Source: a bacterium
GTDB taxonomy: Bacteria; Desulfobacterota; UBA8473
DNA: 21,082 bases
NCBI GenBank assembly: GCA_009773075.1
Contig: WOUX01000006.1
Location: 1-21,082, forward strand
Direction of reading: 5' to 3'
The position numbers and the translations under genes were made by a program. The stretch's first letter is position 1. Every line of letters begins with the position of its first letter. This document shows positions 6,963 to 14,273 of this stretch, piece after piece. The notes below the pieces were generated by a model, which worked only from the letters and a program-made list of their open reading frames with translations, searched no databases and was not told the origin of the DNA.

Positions 6963-9900
6963 CAGACAGCCTCTTCTAATAATGCGTTACATTTTGCCAG
7001 TATCTGTTCATCCCTGAAGTGTTGGAGATCTATAGCCTTCGCCGGACACTCAGACGCGCAACTTCCACACCCCTGACATTTGGCCATATTAATCTCTGCA
7101 AAACCCTCCTCGTTTATGACAGGGACATCATAAGGGCATACCCTGACACACGTGAGGCATGCGGCACATAAATCGCCGTTTACTGTAGCAACTACACCAC
7201 CCACATGAATCCTTTCCTGGGAAAGGATAGTACTGGCCCTTGCAGAGGCGGCATATGCCTGGGATATGCACTCACTTATGAGTTTGGGTGAATGGGCCAG
7301 ACCGCACACATACATTCCATCGGTCCCGAAATCTACAGGTCTCAGTTTCATATGAGCCTCAAGAAAAAAACCTTCCTGTGTTCGAGGGACCTTCAGTAAT
7401 GTAGCCAATTCATCGTTCTCTTTTGGTATAATGGCGCTGCTCAAAACTATTAAGTCAGGTGACAATGACAGGTCTTCTCCCAGGGCAGGGTCTTTTATAT
7501 CTACTTTCAGAGCCCCATCTTTAACTGTTATCCCTGGTTTTGAGTTGAGATCATACCTTATGAATTTTACCCCTTTCTTTCTTGCAAGGGTATAATACTC
7601 CTCCATCAAACCATAAGATCTTATATCCCTGTAAAGGATACAGATATTCATATTGGGGTTCAGTTCCTTCAGCTTCAAACTATTCTTGATGGCCTCAGAA
7701 CAACACACCCTGCTGCAGTATGGTCTTTCTTCTGTTCTCGAACCCACACATTGAATCATCACTATGGAATAGACGTTTGAAAACTCGGGGGTATCATTTG
7801 AGATCCTTTTCTCCAGTTCCAGCTGGGTCATAACCCGTTCATCCTCTCCATACATATATTCTCCCACTGGTTTGTACTCTTCTCCCCCCGTAGCTACGAT
7901 AACAATACCATGTTCTAACTTTCTGTAGAACATACCTGGTCCCACCATTAAGCCTGTCTCAAAGTTTCCTTTATATCCGCTAAAGTCAACAACCATGGTA
8001 CCTTTGAATATGTGAATGGATGGATCTGCTTCAACCCTTTCTATGATTTCTCTGAGATGGGATTGAACATCGTCGCCCTCCAGGGTATAATAGACATCAT
8101 GTAGCACTCCCCCTAGTTTTGCCTCCTTTTCTACCAGATAAACCTCATACCCCTGGTCTGCCAGACTCAGAGCAGCCGTCATTCCCGAAAGTCCACCACC
8201 AATCACCAGAGCTTTATTTTTGATTTCCAGCGATAGCTCCTCTAAAGGTTGTATCAGCCTTGCATTTGCCACAGCCATCCTTACTAAGGCCCTTGCCTTT
8301 TCGGTGGCATCTTCTTTTTGTCTCATATGTACCCAACTGCACTGATCTCTGATATTCGCCATCTCAAAGAGGTACTTGTTCAATCCTGTCTCCCGTAATG
8401 TCTCCTGAAACAGAGGTTCGTGGGTCCTTGGAGAACATGATGCTACAACCACCCGGTTAAGATTATGCTCAGAAATGGCCTTCTTCATGAGTTCCTGGAA
8501 ATCTTGTGAGCATACATATAGTCCCTCCTCAGCATAGACCACATCCCTCAAAGACTCCGCATATCCCTTTACCTGTGGTACATCTATCACCCCTCCTATA
8601 TTGATACCGCAATGGCAGACAAATACACCAATCCTTGGGGATATATCCTTTACTTCTGTTTCCAGGGGATATTCTTTCCCTTTCACCATGCTTCCACGGC
8701 TTTCCGAAAGAAGACCCGATGCACAGGCTACACTGCCGCTTGCCTGGGCTACCGTTTCCGGAATGTCCTTGGGACCCTGAAATACACCACTTACAAAAAT
8801 CCCTGCTCTAGATGTAGATAGAGGCGAGAATTGTGAGGTCTCACAAAAACCGTACTGATTCAGGTCGATTCCCAATCTTTTCCCCAGAGCCCCGGCATCT
8901 TCCGATGGCGTGAGCCCACCTGAAAGAACCATCATATCAAATTCCTCTTCTACGGGCTCGCCTTCCTCATTTATATAAGTCACTCTCAAGTTCTTGGTTC
9001 GGGGCATCTCTACAATTTTGGATACCATGCACCGTATGAATCTAACTCCATATTCCTCCTTGGCCCTTTTGTAATAATCATCAAACCCCTTTCCATGAGC
9101 CCTTATGTCCATAAAGAATATGGTCGGCTCCACCTCACCTGAGTGTTCTTTTGCCACAACCGCTTCCTTTATGGCATACATGCAACACACACTTGAGCAG
9201 TATCCCTTTCCTGCCTGTAAGTCTCTAGAACCAACACACTGTATAAAACCTATCTTTTTGGGTTCTTTTTTGTCTCCCGGTCTCTCAAGGTGCCCCATGG
9301 ACGGTCCAGAGGCACTGAGTATCCTTTCGAACTGTTTGCTCGTTACAACATTATCGTACACCCCGTACCCATATTCTCCTTTCAATTGGGGATCAAAGAG
9401 TTCAAACCCGGGGGCCAGTATTATTGAGCCTACTTTGAGAGCGTATCTTTTCTCTGTATCTTCGAAGTTTACCGCCTCATTTTTGCAGAGCTTCTCACAT
9501 ATTCTGCATTTCCCTTTAATAAAGTAACGGCAATGGTCCCTGTCTATTTGATATACCAGGGGTATAGCCTGAGGGTATTCAATATATATGGCCTTTCTCT
9601 CTCCCAACCCCTCATTGAACCTGTCCTTGACCTTTACCGGACACTTCTCTGCGCAGACTCCGCATCCTACACACTTGTCTTCGTCCACAAACCTGGGGCT
9701 TCGGATCAGAGAGACCTCCATGTTGCCCGCCTCTCCCCGCACTTCCTCTACCTGTGTATTGGTAAGTATCTCTATATTGAAATGTCTTCCACATTCCACC
9801 AGCTTTGGGGATAAGATACACATGGAGCAATCGTTGGTTGGAAATGTCTTATCCAGTTGGGGCATGACCCCGCCGATTGAAGGGGATTTTTCCACCAGGT

Positions 9901-10024
9901 ATACATAGTAACCGGAATTTGCCAGGTCAAGGGATGCCTGTATCCCTGCAATTCCGCCCCCAACAACCATTACGGCCCCTACCTTTTTATCAGATGCTGG
10001 ATTCTTTATCTCCTCTTTATTCAT
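6962..10024 (-). CDS. hdrA: HdrA-type electron-bifurcating flavoprotein, double FAD module
   Basis: About 1020 residues; numbering below is from the upstream GTG at 10033. The first FAD module opens with VVGGGIAG (23-30) and has the HdrA cysteine set C69, C72, C81. A ferredoxin motif (C121, C124, C127, C131) and an extra cysteine group (C168, C176, C179, C183) follow. A second FAD module begins at VIGGGLSG (610-617) and has its own QCVGSR and CSRVCC motifs. Two 4Fe-4S motifs (CxxCxxCxxxCP) lie at the C-terminus. Single-module HdrA is about 650 residues, so this is a fused long form like those in sulfate reducers and acetogens. HdrA is the flavin-based bifurcation site linking MvhD with HdrBC and ferredoxin. 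ATG 10024 (GGTGA 5 nt upstream) is preferred over the GTG. All HdrA cysteines are encoded as Cys, so only mvhD uses TGA. Confidence 0.93.
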   Translation of the reverse strand: MNKEEIKNPASDKKVGAVMVVGGGIAGIQASLDLANSGYYVYLVEKSPSIGGVMPQLDKTFPTNDCSMCILSPKLVECGRHFNIEILTNTQVEEVRGEAGNMEVSLIRSPRFVDEDKCVGCGVCAEKCPVKVKDRFNEGLGERKAIYIEYPQAIPLVYQIDRDHCRYFIKGKCRICEKLCKNEAVNFEDTEKRYALKVGSIILAPGFELFDPQLKGEYGYGVYDNVVTSKQFERILSASGPSMGHLERPGDKKEPKKIGFIQCVGSRDLQAGKGYCSSVCCMYAIKEAVVAKEHSGEVEPTIFFMDIRAHGKGFDDYYKRAKEEYGVRFIRCMVSKIVEMPRTKNLRVTYINEEGEPVEEEFDMMVLSGGLTPSEDAGALGKRLGIDLNQYGFCETSQFSPLSTSRAGIFVSGVFQGPKDIPETVAQASGSVACASGLLSESRGSMVKGKEYPLETEVKDISPRIGVFVCHCGINIGGVIDVPQVKGYAESLRDVVYAEEGLYVCSQDFQELMKKAISEHNLNRVVVASCSPRTHEPLFQETLRETGLNKYLFEMANIRDQCSWVHMRQKEDATEKARALVRMAVANARLIQPLEELSLEIKNKALVIGGGLSGMTAALSLADQGYEVYLVEKEAKLGGVLHDVYYTLEGDDVQSHLREIIERVEADPSIHIFKGTMVVDFSGYKGNFETGLMVGPGMFYRKLEHGIVIVATGGEEYKPVGEYMYGEDERVMTQLELEKRISNDTPEFSNVYSIVMIQCVGSRTEERPYCSRVCCSEAIKNSLKLKELNPNMNICILYRDIRSYGLMEEYYTLARKKGVKFIRYDLNSKPGITVKDGALKVDIKDPALGEDLSLSPDLIVLSSAIIPKENDELATLLKVPRTQEGFFLEAHMKLRPVDFGTDGMYVCGLAHSPKLISECISQAYAASARASTILSQERIHVGGVVATVNGDLCAACLTCVRVCPYDVPVINEEGFAEINMAKCQGCGSCASECPAKAIDLQHFRDEQILAKCNALLEEAV

Positions 10025-10035
10025 TACGTTCACCG

Positions 10036-10860
10036 TTATATTAAGCCCCTTGAATTCAAAAGAGGCATAGGATCAACAAAATGCCTTTTCCACCATCTTC
10101 TCGATTTCTTCCCATCTATGGCAAGCCCTATCAGCTCGGTAATATAAAATATGGGCAGGTTATATTCCTTTCCTTCATCTCTGCTGATCTCATCCTGCCT
10201 GGTATCCAGATTTGCCTGACACATGGGACACGCCGTAACCAAACAATCTGCTTCTGCTTCCATAGCCATCTCTATTATCTTTCTTGTTAGCCTTTTCACT
10301 ATATCAGTATGTGTGATGGCAAGACTTCCTCCACAACACTCCGTTTTGTACGGCCATGAAACGGTTTCTCCACCCAAAATACCTACCAGATCATCCATGG
10401 TTTGTGGATTTTCATAGTCCTTTACCTCTGTTATCTTTGGTGGGCGAGTCAAGAGACAGCCATAATAACAGGCTATTTTCAAGCCTTCGAGAGGCGTTTT
10501 AACCTGTTCTCTAATCCTGTTAAAATTATCCTCTTCCCTTAACAGCTCAGGAAGATTTCTGATCTTTACAGTCGGCTTAAGGGAAGGATTTTCTTTTCCT
10601 GCCGTCATCATCCTGCTGTAACAGGCAGCACATGGAACAAGAAGATCCATGCCGGTTTTGACAGCTATTTTGAGGTTCCTCTCAGGGAGGGCATTAGACA
10701 AAAATTCATCAGTGCAGTGGGCGGATGAGGCGCCGCAACAATTCCAGTCCTCTAATTCAATCAACTCAATGCCGAGTTGATAACACACGGCACGGGTAGA
10801 TTCATCATACTCTTTTGCTGTCCCATGGAGTGAACAACCGGGATAATAAGAGATCTTCAT
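10036..10860 (-). CDS. hdrB: Heterodisulfide reductase subunit B homologue
   Basis: The 274 residues have two CCG domains that in HdrB bind two noncubane 4Fe-4S clusters. Domain 1 is C9, C41-C42, C77 and C80 (C-x31-CC-x34-C-x2-C). Domain 2 is C131 with C135, C175-C176 in ECCGGS, and C211-C214 in CPMC. All expected ligands are present. In methanogens HdrB reduces the CoM-S-S-CoB disulfide. Here, without methanogen genes, the likely partner is MetV/MetF rather than a heterodisulfide; this is inference from the operon. Its start overlaps the hdrC stop (ATGA, 10857-10860) and hdrA follows within about 12 bp. The last 25 residues are rich in Lys/Arg/Trp and look less conserved. Confidence 0.93.
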   Translation of the reverse strand: MKISYYPGCSLHGTAKEYDESTRAVCYQLGIELIELEDWNCCGASSAHCTDEFLSNALPERNLKIAVKTGMDLLVPCAACYSRMMTAGKENPSLKPTVKIRNLPELLREEDNFNRIREQVKTPLEGLKIACYYGCLLTRPPKITEVKDYENPQTMDDLVGILGGETVSWPYKTECCGGSLAITHTDIVKRLTRKIIEMAMEAEADCLVTACPMCQANLDTRQDEISRDEGKEYNLPIFYITELIGLAIDGKKSRRWWKRHFVDPMPLLNSRGLI

Positions 10861-11405
10861 CCTGTCACTCCCTTCTTTGCCTGTGAAAAGATATCCTTGA
10901 TTTCCTTCTTTCCTTTAATCTTAGAGGACACCAGTTTGAGTTTCCCCCTTAGAAACATCATAATCCCCAATTTTATGTCCTTTTTGAATTCTCGGGTTTT
11001 CAATTTGTATTTAGCTATCATTTCCAATTCGTATATCCTGCCTCTCTTGCGGATAGATGAAAGGAATGCGGAATGGAAAAAGGGAACACGGCTGTCGCCC
11101 AGGGGTTCACCGGAATTGATTGCCATCTGTCTTAACACATCCATGACCTTTGCCAGATCCACGTCATTGGGACACCTAGCAGTGCAGGTTTCACAGGAGG
11201 CGCATAACCATATTGTCTTGGAGTTGAGAAGCCTCTCCTTCATGCCAAACTGTATCATTCTTATGACCTGATGGGGAAGAATGTCCATATCAGGGGTTAC
11301 AGGACACCCGGCTGAGCATTTTTTACACTGATAGCATGCCAGTACGTCTGTCTTGCCTATTTTGGAAACCAAGGCATCCAGAGGATGATTTGTTTCTGCA
11401 ACCAT
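10857..11405 (-). CDS. hdrC: Heterodisulfide reductase subunit C homologue
   Basis: This is a small iron-sulfur protein of 182 residues with two 4Fe-4S motifs: CYQCKKCSAGCP (ligands C24, C27, C30, C34) and CASCETCTARCP (C68, C71, C74, C78). HdrC carries electrons between HdrA and HdrB. The basic C-terminal third (about 115-182) has no recognised domain. ATG 11405 has AGGTG 6 nt upstream and is preferred to the GTG at 11414, which directly abuts the metF2 stop. The gene is sandwiched between metF2 and hdrB with overlaps, so the MetF homologue and the Hdr subunits are made together. No transmembrane helix is seen, so this is the soluble HdrABC type rather than HdrDE. Confidence 0.93.
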   Translation of the reverse strand: MVAETNHPLDALVSKIGKTDVLACYQCKKCSAGCPVTPDMDILPHQVIRMIQFGMKERLLNSKTIWLCASCETCTARCPNDVDLAKVMDVLRQMAINSGEPLGDSRVPFFHSAFLSSIRKRGRIYELEMIAKYKLKTREFKKDIKLGIMMFLRGKLKLVSSKIKGKKEIKDIFSQAKKGVTG

Positions 11406-11414
11406 ATCTTTCAC

Positions 11415-12290
11415 CTAATACAATCCCGCCTTTTCTATAATTGAAGGAACCTTGTCTTCCCAACCGAATGGGATCAGGTGAACCCCCTGACAGAGGGGTT
11501 TCAATCCATTGATCAATTCAGAGGCAATCTCAACACTGGTCTTTGGTTTATCTGCTGATTTCATCAGTTTTTCAATTAAGACCTCCGGGACAAAGACATC
11601 TTCCACATGTTTATTCATAAATCTGGCCATTCCAACTGATTTGAGAATCATTATCCCTGCAATGATCGGTACCTTGAGATATTCAATCTTTCTGATAAAA
11701 TTTTCGAAAATATCCAATTCGAATACAGATGTTGTAAGGAAAAAGTCTACCCCTGCCCTTATCTCTTCTTCCATCTTTTTGATTTCCAGGTCTAATGCTC
11801 CCCTCTGGGCACTGGAATTGACCGTGGAGCCAACACAGAATTTTGGGGTTCCATGCAGGTCGCTCTTTGCCATATCATAGCCCTTTTGTAAGTCCCTGAC
11901 TGCAGAAATAAATTCAAGAGAGGTTAAATCGAAGACAGGCTTCGCATCGGGGTGGTCCCCCAAAGAGGGATCTTCTCCTCGGCTGACTACGATGTTCTCA
12001 ATACCAAGGACAGAGATATTGAGTAAGTCAGATTGCAAGGCAAGCCGATTCCTGTCACGACATGTCATATTGCAGATCGGGGTAAATCCTTTTTCTTTTA
12101 ACAGGTAAGAAGCAGATAGCGAACCTAACCTCATTACCGCGCTTTGAAGGTCAGGGACGTTAATTGCATCGATCCTTCCCCTCATCTTCTCAGCGTAATC
12201 ATAAAATTCAGTCAAATTAGTACCTTTTGGCGGCTGTAACTCTGATATTACCAAGAATTTTTTAGAATCCAAGAGTTCTTGAAAATGCAT
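11415..12290 (-). CDS. Second MetF-like methylenetetrahydrofolate reductase homologue
   Basis: The 291-residue MetF-fold protein leads the hdr operon. E17 in ISELQPPKG matches the catalytic glutamate, and CRDRNRLALQ (77-86) matches the TRDRNR region. Where MetF has LTGDHQ, this protein has VVSRGEDPSLGDHP (101-114), and its barrel strand reads GVDFFLTTSVFE instead of DFIQTQ. The changes around the folate/flavin site suggest a different partner or role, for example a second reductase, an assembly form or a reaction on another C1 carrier; which one is not known. ATG 12290 overlaps the stop of the damaged receiver gene (TAATG), with AGGAGG just before it. Pairing with hdrC by direct adjacency suggests it binds the Hdr module. 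Confidence 0.85.
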   Translation of the reverse strand: MHFQELLDSKKFLVISELQPPKGTNLTEFYDYAEKMRGRIDAINVPDLQSAVMRLGSLSASYLLKEKGFTPICNMTCRDRNRLALQSDLLNISVLGIENIVVSRGEDPSLGDHPDAKPVFDLTSLEFISAVRDLQKGYDMAKSDLHGTPKFCVGSTVNSSAQRGALDLEIKKMEEEIRAGVDFFLTTSVFELDIFENFIRKIEYLKVPIIAGIMILKSVGMARFMNKHVEDVFVPEVLIEKLMKSADKPKTSVEIASELINGLKPLCQGVHLIPFGWEDKVPSIIEKAGLY

Positions 12291-12656
12291 TATTCCTCCT
12301 TGTTTCCGGACCGTTCCAAGGCATTACGTACTGCCAATTCCAGTTCTTCTATGCCAAACGATTTTACGTGGTAGTAGAATACCTTTTGACGACGAATCTG
12401 AGCTTCCAATTCAGGCGTGTTTTGAGATGAAGTGATGATCACCTTTAATAATGGGTATTGCCTCGTACCATTTCATTTCTGGGGCTTCTACATCGAGGAC
12501 AAGAACTCCGATATCCTTATTCTGTATCGTGCTTATACATTCACTGATCCTGTCTGTCAACTCCACGTTGTAGCCCTCGTTTTGGAGGAACGGGCACAAT
12601 CGTTCTTTGCTTTTTAGGTCAGGATCTGTGATGAGTACGACTCCTCTTTTTTTCAT
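12290..12656 (-). pseudogene. Lone receiver-domain gene broken by a frameshift
   Basis: Frame 1 from ATG 12656 (ribosome site AAAGGA) gives 71 residues typical of a receiver: ITDPD (9-13), LVLDVEAP with the acceptor aspartate at 55, ending in EAIPIIK. It then runs into a quick stop. From 12442 the +1 frame continues for 50 residues (VIITSSQNTPELEAQI..., then YYHVKSFG with the conserved lysine, then a helix) to a TAA at 12292 that overlaps the metF2 ATG. Strand beta-4 follows IPIIK too closely, so a short deletion with a net frame change seems likelier than one extra base. The sigma-54 promoter is 64 bp upstream of the start. It may be truly broken, programmed, or a sequencing error. Confidence 0.75.
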
Positions 12657-12995
12657 CTTCCTTTGCCGTTTTGAAGAACTTTGCGTTGCGGTTATTCATC
12701 CTGCTTTTTATCTAAACTTAGCAATGTCTATACCACTTTTAAATCGAAGTAGCCGGAGGGTTTGGTAACTATCCTAATTTATTGACAATACTGGCAAATT
12801 TTTCTTTTGAAAGCAGTGGATAGGTATCTACAGAAGGAAATCTTAAAGGACAAAGGGGGGATTTTATCCCCAGATGTGGTTTGGGAGTGAATATTTTAAA
12901 TCAGAACAAAAGACTATTGTTAGTTCACACTCCATCTTGCTGAAATGATCAAGTCTGGTGGGGAATATGGCAACACGTGGGGAAATATTACTCAA
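12657..12995. other. 339-bp regulatory gap between the NtrC-type gene and the metF2-hdr operon
   Basis: No gene is seen. The gap holds a consensus -24/-12 promoter (12720-12735), a dyad AACAA-N7-TTGTT (12905-12921), and a direct repeat GTGGGGAATAT / GTGGGGAAATAT (12958-12968 and 12977-12988). The last two lie about 200-280 bp upstream of the predicted start and are candidates for activator binding. No clear terminator for the gene ending at 12996 was found. Confidence 0.6.
12720..12735 (-). promoter_or_regulatory. Sigma-54 (-24/-12) promoter of the metF2-hdrCBA-mvhD operon
   Basis: The minus strand reads TGGTATAGACATTGCT, which fits TGGYAYR-N4-TTGCW at every fixed position. The predicted start near 12709 leaves about 53 nt before the receiver ATG at 12656. 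The gene just upstream encodes a sigma-54 activator, which strengthens the call. Confidence 0.8.
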
Positions 12996-14273
12996 TTAGT
13001 CTCTAGCCAAGGAATATTTTTTTACTTTTTGATAGAGTGTTTTCCTGTCGATACCCAAAATCTTAGCGGTCTTAGACTTATTCCACCCTGTTTTATTGAG
13101 GACATATTCTATATGCTTCGTCTCCACTTCCTGAAGGGTAGCGAGCACCTTAGACACCCCGCCTCCCTTGTCTTCCCCATGCTCTCTAATGTACCAGGGC
13201 AAGTTCCTGGGGAGTATTATACCATCATCAGTAAGGATCAATGCCCTTTCTATAGCATTTTCCAATTCCCTTATGTTGCCAGGCCAGGGATATCTGATCA
13301 GCAACTCCATTGTTTCTTCTGCAATGTTAATGGTAAGTTTCCCCTTTTTCTTGTTGTGCTTTTTTGCAAAGTGTTCGACCAGTGGCGGAATATCTTCTTT
13401 CCTCTCCCTTAAGGGTGGTAGGTGGATTGGAAAAACACTTAGACGGTAAAAGAGGTCCTCCCTGAAGGTTTTTTCTTTTATAGCCTTTCTTAAATCCTGG
13501 TTGGTTGCTGCTATGATCCTTACATCTATAGGGATTTTCTTCTCACTTCCAACGGGTTTGATCTCTCTTTCTTGAATCACTCTCAGTAATTTTGATTGCA
13601 TATTAGGGCTTAAATTCGCTACCTCATCAAAGAAAAAGGTGCCCCCATTTGCCAATTCTAAACTTCCATGTTTTGTCTGGGTTGCACCAGTAAACGATCC
13701 TTTTATATGCCCAAACAGCTCGCTCTCAAGTAATGTCTCTACCAGAGCTCCGCAGTCTACAGCGACAAACTCATTGTCTCTTCTCAAACTGTGATTATGG
13801 ATTGCCTTAGCAATGAGTTCTTTGCCGGTCCCGCTTTCACCCTCTATGAGAGCCGTACTATCTGTGGATGCTATCTTTCTTACCATTTCATATACTCTTT
13901 GCATGGGCCGGCTGTTGCCTATTATTTGTTCTGACTCGTTTCTTGATCTCAACTGTTGTCTTAGGTACTCATTTTCTAAGCTGAGGGTTTTTCTCTCTAA
14001 AGATCTTTCCACTATCAATCTGAGTTCCTGGGGGGTAAAGGGTTTTGAGATATAATCATATGCCCCCAATTTTATAGCCTTTACCGCTGTTTCAACATCA
14101 GGATACCCGGTAATGATGACTACGACTATCTTTGGGTCCTGCTCTTTTAAAAATTTGAGGGTTTCCAATCCATCCATACCTGGCATCTTTAAATCAAGGA
14201 GTACCAAATCGAAAGAAGCCTCCTGGACTCTTTTGACAGCAGCCTCTCCAGAATATATTCTAGAGCCTGACAT
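12996..14273 (-). CDS. NtrC-family sigma-54 activator with shortened receiver
   Basis: The 425 residues contain a partial receiver (1-90), a sigma-54 AAA+ domain and a Fis-type helix-turn-helix (about 390-420, NKSKTAKILGIDRKTLY). Walker A is GESGTGKE (145-152), the sigma-54 contact loop is GSFTGA (192-197, usually GAFTGA) and Walker B is GGTFFFDEV (210-218). The receiver has its phospho-acceptor at D27 rather than about D54: roughly 27 residues covering beta-1, alpha-1 and the Mg-binding acidic pair are missing. The ATG follows the TAG of the kinase gene with no gap and has no good ribosome site. No upstream frame supplies the missing part. It probably activates the sigma-54 promoter 260 bp downstream. 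Whether the crippled receiver still controls it is unclear. Confidence 0.88.
   Translation of the reverse strand: MSGSRIYSGEAAVKRVQEASFDLVLLDLKMPGMDGLETLKFLKEQDPKIVVVIITGYPDVETAVKAIKLGAYDYISKPFTPQELRLIVERSLERKTLSLENEYLRQQLRSRNESEQIIGNSRPMQRVYEMVRKIASTDSTALIEGESGTGKELIAKAIHNHSLRRDNEFVAVDCGALVETLLESELFGHIKGSFTGATQTKHGSLELANGGTFFFDEVANLSPNMQSKLLRVIQEREIKPVGSEKKIPIDVRIIAATNQDLRKAIKEKTFREDLFYRLSVFPIHLPPLRERKEDIPPLVEHFAKKHNKKKGKLTINIAEETMELLIRYPWPGNIRELENAIERALILTDDGIILPRNLPWYIREHGEDKGGGVSKVLATLQEVETKHIEYVLNKTGWNKSKTAKILGIDRKTLYQKVKKYSLARD

Noticed and set aside
6962..10024. A selenocysteine in HdrA, as in some relatives.
   Set aside because: The conserved cysteines are all coded by Cys and the frame has no internal TGA.
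12791..12810. Plus-strand sigma-54-like word starting CTGGCAAAT.
   Set aside because: No GC at the -12 position, and no plus-strand gene follows.
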